A stretch of 64,000 bases of DNA from Panicum virgatum (lineage: Eukaryota > Streptophyta > Magnoliopsida > Poales > Poaceae), in NCBI RefSeq assembly GCF_016808335.1, contig NC_053150.1, positions 24,510,538 through 24,574,537 on the forward strand, written 5' to 3'. Below the pieces are notes generated by a model. The model did not search any database. It saw nothing but the letters and a program-made list of their open reading frames with translations, and was not told the origin of the DNA. Both the position numbers and the translations under genes were made by a program. This document shows, one piece after another, positions 11,044 to 22,670 of this stretch (positions are counted from its first letter, which is position 1; the number at the start of each line of letters is the position of its first letter).

Positions 11044-14000
11044 ATGCAGCAGCAGGGGAGCGGCGGCGGCACGGCTAGTAGTACCACCACCAGCGGCGGC
11101 CGGAGGCGCGTGTTGGTGCGGGGCGCGGCGGCGGCGGCAACGGCGCCCGCGGGGTCGGGGTCGGTGTGGGAGGCGCGGATGAGGATGGACGAGGTCAAGG
11201 GCGGCGTCAAGGTCTTCAGCGCCGGGGGCGGGGACGAGCCCGCCGACGAGGAGGGGATGCGGGTGTACCGCCGCCTGCGCCGCAACCAGAGCGACGGGAA
11301 CGCCGGCGCGGGCAACGGCGCGGCAGCGGCCGCGAAGAAGCGGCGCAACTGGAAGGCGTCCGAGCCGGTCACCGCGATCGGGGACCTCCGCAAGTCGCAC
11401 TCCGACGCCATGGCCGCCGTGAGTACGACGACGACCACCACCACCGCGGTGGTCGCGAGGCGGGCCGTGGCGAGGGTCACCACGCCCGAGAAAAAGATTG
11501 CGCCCGTGGCGGCCGCTGGTGGGGAGGTCAAGGAGGTGGTGGTCGTCGACGTGCACAAGGCCCAAGCGGAGGAGGAACCAGAGGAGGAGTTGGACGACGA
11601 CGCCTACGGATTGGACGACGAGGAGCTCGAGGCGGAGGAGGAGGAGAAGGAGATGCTGGATCAGGATCACATGGCCGTTGACAAGGACGAAACTGCTCTG
11701 CACCAAGGCAAGGAATCCGTAGCTGCCCCCCTACTACTGTTGTTGCCAGATTTGTTTCTCGATCAACTAATGCGACTGTGCTCCTCGATTGTTCCCCGGT
11801 TGCAGTGGACGATGACGGCAACAAAGATCTCGAGCCACCGACAAAAGGTGAGACGAAAATTCAGAACAACTTTTTTCCCAGATTGTTGCTCTTGTCTTCC
11901 AATGGCGTCACTCCTTTTAATGTAGCAGGGATCAAGTCGACGCTGTCGGTGGAAGACGAGAGAGCGGCCAACCCAGAGCCAGTGAAGCCGCCTCCAGGTG
12001 AATTTCTACTCTTCAGTCTTTGACTTACTTTACTCCCCCCCCATTTTTGCATTTTCTGTTGCAATGGAGTTAACGGAAATTGCATTTCAATCTCCGTATT
12101 TGGATCTTGAATAATTCAGAGAAGAAATTAGCTTCCGCCATCGATCTCCGAGCAATCAACCCGGAGCCCATGACCCCTCCTCCAGGTCAATTCCTCATAA
12201 TCAGATGCAAAACTCATGCTAATTGAGGTCAATCTTTTGTCTCACATCACCTAGTGTTCCTTCGAACCTCCCGAAACGCAGGGGAGAAGAAGACGACATC
12301 GATCATAGTTCACCGCATGACGAACTTCGAGCCGGCAAAAACTTCTCCAGGTACCTTTGATTTTTTTTAAATGTTCAGAGAATACGACAGCAGTCTAGTT
12401 GCAATTTGAGCAGTTCCCTATTTTCTTTTAATTTCAATGGTGCACTTTCCTGACTTATTCAGAGAAGAAAGCTTTGCTCGCTACTGGTGGCCGGATTCCG
12501 AAGCATGATCCTGTCAGCAATCCTCCCAGTGAGTAGCATTAGTTTCTCTTCACCATGCTTTGTTATTTTCTGGTTAACTGAAGTTTTTTTTTCCTTGCCT
12601 TGAAGTTGAAGAGTATGAGGAGATTCAAGGAAGGCCATCTCAACCCAGCAGAAGCCATGAAAGAATGCAAAACATTGGTATTGGTTACTAGCCTCTTTGA
12701 CAACCAATTTGATATATTCTTTCTCTTAGAACACAATAAATTTGTTATGCTACTTCAGAGAATCAATGATTGACGGCTCTTCTCTTTCATTTATTGCCCC
12801 AGTGAATTTGGTGATGTGGAGAGATGTGTCAAAGTCTGCACTGGTGTTTGGATTAGGGACTTTCTTGCTCATCTCGTCCTCCTATGTCAAAGACCTAAAT
12901 TTCAAGTAACTCAGTGTTCAAATATTTGCTGCACCTGTCACTCTGAATTACCAGAATCTAAAAGCGTTGACAGAAACAAAATGTGACAGAAGTTGCCTAA
13001 TAACCTTCTCTGCCAAACTTCTGAATTCTGCAGCACAATCACGGCAGCGTCATATGCAGGACTAATCTACCTTGGCCTAAGGTTCCTGCGCAAGTCCATA
13101 CTGAACAGGTAAATAATCATGCAAATACAAATTCACAGTAGATAGATTCTTCTTTTTTCCACGAACTGTAGATAGATTCTTCTGCCATTAACCATGGTAA
13201 TTTTTCACCGCCAAAATTCAGAGGTGAAACTGTGGACTGTGAGGATGAGAGAGACAGCGAGAGGTGCTACCTAGTTGGGGAGGAGGAGGCCATCTGGCTG
13301 CTGAGGCTGGTGCTGCCGTACATCAATGAGGTGCTCCTAAATCTGAGGTCTCTCTTCTCTGGAGAGCCCGCGACAACCATGAAGGTAAAACCCATGAAAG
13401 ATATCTGGTGTGTTCTTGTGACTATTGGCAAGAAGACACTGTACCTGGCTACCTGCTGGAACGTAGTACCACCTGGCATAGATTGGACATGTCTGGATTT
13501 GTACTGACTAGGGGACACATGTGCTCTGGTCTGCAGCTGGCATTGCTACTGTTTGCGATGGCCCGGTGCGGCAACTTTGTCACCCTCTGGACCCTGGCCA
13601 AACTGGGTAAGTACCATAGAGCAAACAATACATGCATCACCATCTATGTAACATCTATCACTCTTCTTTTATTTCAGAAAAAAACATCTATCACTCTTCT
13701 CACTTCTCAGTAAACTCTTGAGAGCCTCTTTTGTTTCTTCATTTCAACAGAAAAAAAAAAGTTTCTGAACTCAGACCTCACAGCCAGTGATTTTATGAAC
13801 ACTTCGCAGGAAACAGTTTTTGTAGTTATGATGCAGTAATTTAACTGTAACCATTGGAATGCATGTTGGGACCAGGAGCATCAGCAACTTTACATGTACA
13901 GCTAAAGGTACATGGAGAACCACTGCAGTCACTGACTTTTCGTGCCTTTGGCCTGCCTTGTGTGTGCAGTGTTCTTTGGGGTCTTCATCATCCCGAAGGT

Positions 14001-17000
14001 GTGCTCCTCTTACTCCACGCAGCTGGCAAGATACGGTAAGTAAAAAAAAATCTCTTCATTTCATCTCTAGTGTTCACAACAAATTATGAACACCACAAAA
14101 TGTTCTAGAACACTGAACCCAGTCACTGACAAATGACCCCGCCCACTAGATTCCCACGGTTCGCTGGATCAGCTCGTCAGCTATTATAACTTACCCCGGT
14201 TTTTCTCAACCGTGGATTCTTTGTTTTTACTAGAATTTTGGTGTTGGATCCAAGTTTTCTCCTCTATAACCGTGGTGCGCACTTTTTCACTTTAACTGGT
14301 CCCCCCAAGGCACATGAGCATGTGTATAGGTAGTACCATAGTAGCCACCAGCCGGCAATTATGAACAAGGTAAATTCTGGAGTATAGTAGGACATATAAA
14401 TTTTTGTGAATGTTTGGCACATAGGTTTGTGAGACAGCAGTCACGGCACACATATATACATCCACATTGGTAGTACTCCAATATAATAAAATGCCTTGCG
14501 CTTCTGGTTCAGACTTCTGAGCAGTCCATCTGAATGTGACTTCTTGCCTTGCTTCTTCTAGGTCATGGCCTCATGGGTATGTATTAAGCCAAATCGTATG
14601 GTTCCAAATTCGAGCCAAGAGGAACATGTAAATTAAAACTAGAAATTTGGAAATAGCAGAGCAATATAATAATTCTATGCCATTTTATTAGGGCATCTTT
14701 GATCCTTGTATATACAGACTGAATATCATGTATATAAAAGAAGAATGATTTGATCTATGCCTAATGTTTACGATTTTCGAGGAGAATTATGACTTGTTTG
14801 CATTCTTTAACCTAGGTTAGCTAATAAACTAAAAGCGACAGCATAGTTAGGCCTAGTATTGTTACTGTCGGTCGGTAAAAGTAAATCAGTAACTTCTTCG
14901 GATCCGAGACTACACTCTGTTTGTTTGGCTGTGTCTGGTGGTTGGTGATTTGTTATGAAAAAAGTACTGCTAATTGATTGGTGTCTGGTGCTGATTTGGT
15001 GTGAGTTGAAAAACACTATTGGTTGGTTGGCTGACTACCTGGTAACTTTCGCATCGGAGGAGCGGGCACGGTTACTCCCCTTACCTTTTGCACGTGCGAT
15101 GTGTCGCGTGGTCAAGGAGGTCTTGCTTGTCATTTGAAGCCGTGGCCCATGCTCGAACGGCATGAAGCTGATAGATGGTGTTCCTTGTGGCCCACACCTC
15201 CTTGTGTCCTTTCCTTTCCGTATTCATTCGTGAGGCAAAGTAAGCGAGAATCTTTCCAAACGACTAGCGATCATCCTCATCACTGGTGCCACGACTTACC
15301 AAGGACTGATTTAGTAACAAAACCATGTTAGTTTTGAAATTACTTTTCGTGGATAGGACAATAGTAGCTACATGTAAGGCAAGTGCTAGTCGGTGTGTGT
15401 CACTCTGGCCACCTTGTCAATCTTGGGGGAATACATTTTTGCTGATGTTATAATTAAAATCTACTCTTCGACTTTTCTGCTTGGATCATAGCACTTTAAA
15501 CACAAACTTAATAAATTTGTGACTTGTTTAATCTGCCCATACAACACTAATGCATTATAGTTTAATCTGCCACTCACAAGACTATGGAATACTAGCTTGT
15601 TCACAGGATGGAACTACAGTGCTAAAACATTTATTTGCTAGCAATACATTTTTTTAAAAGCACCCAGGAGCACTGGAGAGTCATGTAAAAGGTTGGGTGC
15701 CCACGCTAACCCGACTTAACGCAGACTAGGCTGCCCGAGCAGTCTCGGAACGCGCCTACCGAGCAAACTCACACACACACGCACACACACCCACACACGC
15801 ACACCACTTGCTCGGTCCCAGTGCGACACTCGCGTTGCTCCCGATGGGAATCGAATGCGGGTGGGCGCGCTCGCGCACCTGGCGAGCGTGCCACTCGAGC
15901 TACGGCTCGTTCGCGCTAGCAATACATTCACAAAAGAAAAATATTTGCTAGCAATACTATGAAAATACTGTTCTTCTGGGATTCTTTCACCCACAGCTAT
16001 GTACTGTCAGTATTGAAGCTTCCTAGCTTCACCCTTTTGGCTTTTGCAGTTTGTAGCGTAGGCTCATGAATCCCTCACCTGCAAAGATATTTCACATCTA
16101 GATCTGGTCTCCCATCCTCGTTAGCTGTCCCCTGATCCCCTCTGTATGTGGGGTCATCTGTTTGGTGTTTGCTCACCAACCCATCTGCCATTCAGCCCAC
16201 ACAAAAGTAAACAACAATAACAGGCTCGTGAGTCGTGCGTGACATACTTACTACTCGCTAAAGTTTGCATGTCATATTAACAACCACACAAGATCATGAT
16301 GTTTTCCGTGTGATGTTTGTTGTGCTACCACATCTGCTACTTTGATCCTTTTAGCTAATGCTGTTTTTATTCCTTTATTTGCCGTCCGTACCAATTAGGG
16401 CCATAACAAAGTGGTAAACATCATGTGATGAAGTAGTTGATTGTGATAGATAGAGAATTCCTGTGATTCTGCCACATGTAGTCATCTATCAGTCATCGAA
16501 GTCTGATGGCCTCAATGAGCGAAGATGTTAGCTAGCTTGTCACCGTCCGCAACCATAATTGCATCCTGTTTATTCCTCCTAATTCTATTTGATCCTATGA
16601 TACTGTTTCATGTTAATGGCAGAATCAAACATAACTTTCTTTGCTGTTATCTCCATCAACAAGAAAAAATATGAAAAAGTAGGTTCGGAAAAAAGTAACA
16701 ACGCAGGGACCTTTATGCTTGATTCCTTGTCTATCTTCTCTTTTTCATGGTAACAGGGCACTAGCACTTAAACTGGACCCTACTGCTACTACTTGTCCGG
16801 CCCTCATAGTGTCTAGTCCCATGCCATGATAGCATGGGCAAAGCACGTCAGGAGCCCTTCTGGACAGGCATGAAGCAAACAGTAACCAGTTCAGCATGAT
16901 TTGGCACCTCTGCGGAGTGCTGATCCATCCACGAAGGACAGACCACCATAATATAATCCTACGGGTTTTATAATATTTTGCGTAACAATAAGAGCAACAA

Positions 17001-17479
17001 AAAATGTTATAGGACACCATAGCTTTTTTGGTTGCCATTGTGTAGTTTAGTGCTAACTTTGGATGCTTCGGCGTGCAGGCAAGTTTTGGCTGGATAGGTT
17101 CAGGGACGCCTGGGAGTCGTGCTCCCACAAGAAGGCGGTGGTGGCGGCCGTCTTCACCCTCGTCTGGAACGTCTCCTCAACGGTGGCGCGCGTCTGGGCG
17201 GTCTTCATGCTGGTGGTGGCCATGAAACTGTACCAGCATCGCATGGTGGAGTTCGGCTGGAGCAGCACGGTAGAGGAAGGCGGTGCTGCGGCAGACGAAG
17301 CGGAAGCAGACGATGAGGTACACAGCGAAGAGCAGGCGGCAAAACCTAGCCTGTCCAGGGCCCAGGGCGAGGCGCAGGTGTTTGGGACGGCGGCGGTGCC
17401 GCGGCATAGACGAGCGCCAGTCTCCGGCGAGTTCGCCAAGGAGAGGCTGAGGGCAAGGGGCGGTATCCAGCCGAGGTGA
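11044..17479 (+). CDS. reticulon-like protein (RTNLB17/18/21 group), 13 exons
   Basis: Exons: 11,044-11,707; 11,806-11,847; 11,929-11,997; 12,120-12,185; 12,282-12,350; 12,463-12,528; 12,606-12,677; 12,803-12,905; 13,034-13,108; 13,222-13,384; 13,537-13,606; 13,970-14,035; 17,079-17,479. They sum to 1,926 nt, or 641 residues, with every phase matching. Exon 1 encodes a basic low-complexity region with SVWEARMRMDEVKGGVKVF and an acidic stretch near residues 185-210. Exons 3-6 encode four degenerate 22-23-residue repeats. Residues about 350-560 form the reticulon domain: VMWRDVSKSALVFGLG opens the first hydrophobic hairpin, LALLLFAMARCGNF the second. Reticulons bend and tubulate ER membranes; the group assignment rests on the N-terminal motif and length. 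Intron 1 uses a GC donor (AAG|GCAAGG). Intron 12 is 3,043 bp and holds a SINE. A large solo LTR begins 77 bp past the stop. Confidence 0.88.
15651..15914 (-). mobile_element. tRNA-derived SINE in reticulon intron 12
   Basis: On the minus strand an A box (TAGCTCGAGTGGC) and a B box (ATTCGATTCCC) lie near the 5' end, and an A-rich tail is at 15,651-15,660. A perfect 14-bp target duplication, gctagcaatacatt, flanks it at 15,637-15,650 and 15,915-15,928. A CA/TG microsatellite (15,770-15,800) lies inside. Confidence 0.75.
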
Positions 17480-17556
17480 CATTTAGGAATGAGATTAGGC
17501 TGTTTTTGCTGGGTTGTTTTTCTAGGCTACAACGTTGTCCAGGTGTGTTCCGTGTG

Positions 17557-20500
17557 TCACAGAACCGCCAAGTTAAACGGCTTAATTAAGCGTAATTGCC
17601 ATCATTTGAACGCATCAGACGCATTAGCTTAATTAAGTGTAACCTGACAGCCTATTTTCAACCCACAGGCCGATCGAAACACACCAGAAGTCTCGCGCGA
17701 CGGCGAGCACAGACGGTACCAGCATAATATAATTTCACAAAAATAGATAATAACATAAATATTTACAAAACAGCTTTAAATTTAGAATTTACATAAAATA
17801 AATTACAGCAGCGGAAGAGAATATGACCTGAGAGAAGGAAATTTGATTGAGAACCAATAAAACAAAACAATATCTAAATATCTATGAACACGTGAGGACG
17901 TCACATCGAGCCCACTGATGCGAATCCTGGTTAGCTTCTATACCTGAAACAAGGTAAACAACAAACCCTGAGTATACTAATACTCAGCAAGACTTACCCG
18001 ACTTTTGGGTATACTTAGCCCACATATCTAGACATGCAAAACTTTCTGGCTGGTGGATTTATTTGCAGAAAAGCATCTAAGGTAGATCCTTAATTTCAAA
18101 ATTTTAGCTCTAAATTATAGTTATAAAGTTGCTACACATCTATGATTTGCAGATCTATAACAATCAATGTGAAAACATAATTGATTAAATAACATCAACA
18201 TGTATCATATCATTTCGTTTCATTTCATTACTACGATGTGACTCGGAGATCAAGGTGCTCATGTCCGAGAGCGACTGACGGCGAATCGATCCGATTTAAC
18301 CTTGCAAGGTAGACCTAATCAACACGGCACATATTTGCCCCGTCGGCCAATACGAGCCAACCATTCCTCTCCCCGCCTCGAACTACAGAACCGCCCCACC
18401 TGCATATAGTCAACCGAGACCTACGAGAGACCACCAAAAGTAAACATATGCATCCCAATTCTCCGCGGCCACTCGACTGCCCTAAGGGGTGGGTAGAAGT
18501 TCTGTACTTTCGAAACAAGGCAGTACTAGGCTTACCGGTTTCGACTACCTCCTACTCCCGGTATGCGGTTAGTACAATTCAAACATGATCAGCAGGGCCA
18601 ACAACTGGTTACGGTTCCTCAATCGACTCGGACAGGGGCTAAGATACCCAGGAACCCTGTCTTGCTGCCATACCTATACATCATCATCATTCCCCGCCCG
18701 GTCTCATATTTCCATGTCAATTTCAACAACTCAGGTACTGTATATAAGTATATAACTTATATCTCGCGAGTAACAGGAAATTACTCGACTTCGAAGTATC
18801 CTATATCTCGCGAGTGCAAAAAGTCACTCGACTTCTATCGAGAAGTATTAAGCATAGCATTTCTATCGTCCTATACATGCTAGTATAATTCAGGGAAACC
18901 TAGGGATCATGCAACTAGAGTTCCAATCAACTCCTGAAACGTAATGCACAAGTAATAAATACATATATAGGTGTCATAATTTCAAATAATAGGATGTGCA
19001 CCGGGGCTTGCCTGAGGGTAACACTAAGTTAGTGTTAATACTAGTAAGGCCTTGGGCCCTTCCGACCATTGGGCCGGGTCTTCCCGAATTCCTTCCCGGG
19101 CCTGCTTTACTAGCTCTCGCAGGGCTTCATGGTTACGCTTGTTCCACGGTCACGAGCTCGCATGTACCAAAATCTACATGTATGCAAATGCACAATGCAT
19201 TAATGATATGAATGCAACACTCATTATTAAGTGCACAAAGAATTGTAAGATTAAAATTCACAGACTCCGAACAATCATGTATTTCCCTTTTTTTCCATGA
19301 TAAAGGGCAACAGATTAAGATTATAAGAGTTGGATTTATATCAAAAGTAATTACCATTAATGAGATGTACTTTAAGCAAGATAAATTACTACAAAACACA
19401 ATAATTCACCAGAGGCACATGGATATCATGTTTCAAAGATCCTATCCAGAAAACCTAAACCAACAGAAGTGGTTCCAATATTTTATCATTTTTTCTGCTA
19501 TATATTATAAAAATTACAAGAATAAGACAACAAACAAGCAATAGATCAAAAATAGTATAACAACTTTATATTCCACCTATACAAGTTTCAGATCTAAAGT
19601 ATAAATGATAACCGTAAGCTAACACAATTGATTTCATAATATTTGGACTAAGTAGCATAATTTTTATCCACAAGAATTATTTTTTATTAGCAACCTATAT
19701 GTTCCTAACATAAAATATTTACTAGTGACAAAACAATAGAAAACATTCCTAGCATGAAGTTTTCATGATTCATCAGCAAGCATAATTATTTATGCATATT
19801 CCTATTACTCATAAACTATTTATTAAACACTAACCAAGTTAAATTAATAACTCATGCACACGTGCACTAATAAATCTAAAACTTTTACCACATCACATAC
19901 ATCATATGACTAATCTACCATAAAAATTTCACAGCAAAAAGAGCAACATAACTACATATATGATTTTATCCCTAACAAGCATGAATAAAATTCTAGGACA
20001 ATATTTTTCCACCAACACATGTCATATTATAGGTTCATTGCATAGATCTAATCACAAGTATTCCAAAACATCTTTATTTTCTATTTTATGATTTTTCCAT
20101 GATTTACTATGCATTTTCAAAGTTTACAGCCACTTAAACTAATATTTAAATTAGAGCAAAACTATTTAGAAACTGAAAATCAACCTGTAAGGAAAGTTGT
20201 ATATCTTAGGACAAGGAATCCAACAAATTTTTGTTTGCATTTTTCTGATTTTTCTATGATTTACTATGATTTTTCAAAGTTTCACCCAATTATTGCAAAA
20301 CAACCCTTCGCAGCACTATTCATTTGAGTCTATAGCTATGCAAATAACCCCCTGAACTTGTTTAAATTCTTGCCCGAGGTCCCTGGTCGCGAAACAGAGC
20401 AGGGGCGGCGATTTCTGGCCCGATTCCGGCGGCAGGGCTCAACGGCGGCATGGGGGAAGTTGGGGAAAAGCTAGAGGGACTCGAGAGCTACCTCTAGGTG

Positions 20501-21142
20501 GTCTCGGTTGATGCCGGGGTGGCCGGAGGAGGGCTGGCGACGGGAGCAGTACTTCAGATGGCGATGGTGGCGGCGTGTGGCGGCGCTCCGGTGAGTGGCC
20601 GGCGACAGGGCGGCCATGGGAGGGTTCAGTAGGGCTGGACGAAGTGTGGGCGCTTGGCGGCGCGGCACAAAGGCACGTGCGCGCGTCTCGCGGCGAGCAG
20701 CAGCATGCCGGCGGCGGCATGACTCGAGAACGAGCGCGGAAACTCGCGGAACGCGCTGGAACAAGGAGAGCATGAGCTTCAGGGAGTCGAGGAAAGTCGA
20801 TTCTAGTCTTTGGTTGTCAAAGATGATGACAGGAAGTGGGAGTTCACCGCCGAGCGGATCTCAGTGGCCATGGCAGGCTGCGGTGGCGAGCTCAGGCGCA
20901 AGCAAGAGAGGCCGGCGTGGTCTGGGAAGGAGAGGAGGGAGTGAGGCACCTGGACGAAGGGATAAGGGCGCGGCGGGATGGGCACGGCATGGGCGCGGGA
21001 CACGTCGCGCGCAACGCGTGCGGGCGGCGTTCGTGGCCAACTTGACCATGGAGACGACGAGCAGCAGAGAGTCAAGCCAATTAGTTTTGGGTTAAGCATG
21101 TTTAAGTTTTACTAATTTCGTAGTAACCTCTGGGGTGTTACA
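17557..21142 (-). mobile_element. 3.6-kb solo LTR of a gypsy element
   Basis: On the minus strand it starts TGTAACACCCC at 21,142 and ends GGCGGTTCTGTGA at 17,557. A 5-bp target duplication, GTGTG, is perfect (17,552-17,556 and 21,143-21,147). The inside shows a GC-rich block (20,400-21,050), an AT-rich block and repeated ctcgcgagt motifs near 18,760-18,820, as in the very long LTRs of Tekay-type elements. No gag, pol or second LTR is present, so it is a solo LTR. The open frames inside it are not genes. Confidence 0.8.
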
Positions 21143-21147
21143 GTGTG

Positions 21148-22670
21148 TTGCTTCAAGGACATTTTGCGATTGGCAGGCAATAATAAAAAGGCGTTTATAC
21201 CTATAAACCACATCAGTTGCGCTCATGCAGAGCCTCAACCAAACATGAATCCCTTCAGCCTCGAGGTTTCAATTAAAACAAGTTAATCAAGCCAACTGAT
21301 ACTCCGTGCCTTGTTTGAATTGATAATAAGTTAGCTCCATATGGATCCATAGACTAGGCCTGAAGTTTAGTCCATCAGGTGATCCAAATAGGTGGGCTAA
21401 AACATAGTAGACTTTAGTTCAACCCCAACTAAGGTTTAATCCATTAGTCATCAAAACCCATCTAATTCGGACTAAACCAACCAACGAACTGCAAAAAGAT
21501 CAAACCACCCTTCACTATCACATAGAGGCACAACAGCAGCAACATCCAAAGGCAAAAATAGCATTTCTATATATGTGCAACCGAAAGTTTAGTCCATGTA
21601 TCCAAATAAGCATAGACTAAAATTTGGTCACTTAATATTTAGTTATCTAAATTATAGTCCTAGGTGATCCAAATGCCGGCCGTTTGGGAGAGCGGAGGTC
21701 TTCTAAAATATCTGTGCCCTTGGTTCCAGCTTCACCAAATATTCCATACAGCTGCAAAATCGGATCCTCCAAACCCGCAACCAGAAACAAGCCAGAGCCT
21801 GGCTACCATGCCAAAGCTTGGCATCTAAACGCCCCACCCCCCCACCACACACGCGCACACATTTTGGCCAGTTTTAATCACCAAAATAAACTAATTCGAA
21901 AGGACTGGCTACCATGCCAAAGCTTGGTATCTAAACAAATGGTGGCTAAAATTGTTCAAACATGACAAACTTTAGTTTGGTACCTTAGGTAAACATGGGC
22001 ACTCATGTACCAGTATTTGCACTAGGCTGGCTGATTTACAAGGTTCTACATCTACTGGATCTGGGATGTACAATGCAATAGTTCCATGGATTTAGTCTGA
22101 GTGCTAACAGCTCCCAATGATTCACTACCGCATCATTTTACACTACAGATCTGTCTTACTTTATATTCACCCTTTCAGGATAACACTCAGATTTGGCCTA
22201 TCTTCACACCATTTAATGACTTATATGCCTAATACTGTTCTAATAATCAGCCACATTCCAACAATTCATGGATCACAGTAAAATTACACCCACAGCTACC
22301 AGATTCATTGCTCCAAAGAGCTCATCTGTGAGACTGACATCCATCGACTTCATGCTTTTGAAATTGAATAGCAACCACTTTGGTCCTGTGCTATGTGTTT
22401 GAAAAAAAATATATATTTCCATGGCTGAAAAAGAAGCAGCACAGCATGCATTAGATGTGCAATACACTTTCAGGATTAGTGAGAAAACATGAATGCCTCT
22501 ATGATTATGCAACCATACACTACTGAAATTACAATAATTGAAATGTACACAAAATTCACTGAGAACCTCTGGGATTTCATAATGATCTCTGTCATTAACT
22601 AGAAGGTTAAAAATACGATGCACTTACTCATCTCAGTTACAAAAGTGCATCCGGTTGGAATTGCAGGGGA
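21148..22670. repeat. intergenic with worn MITE sequence
   Basis: From about 21,340 to 21,680, inverted tttagtcca and gtgatccaaat motifs suggest an old MITE with unclear ends. Two copies of a palindromic segment around atgccaaagcttggcat lie at about 21,809 and 21,914. The stretch next to 22,670 should include the 3' UTR of the WD40 gene. No coding gene seen. Confidence 0.35.

Noticed and set aside
20439..21099. Proline- and arginine-rich frames at 20.4-21.1 kb
   Set aside because: They lie in the GC-rich block of the solo LTR at 17,557-21,142 and are open in several frames at once.
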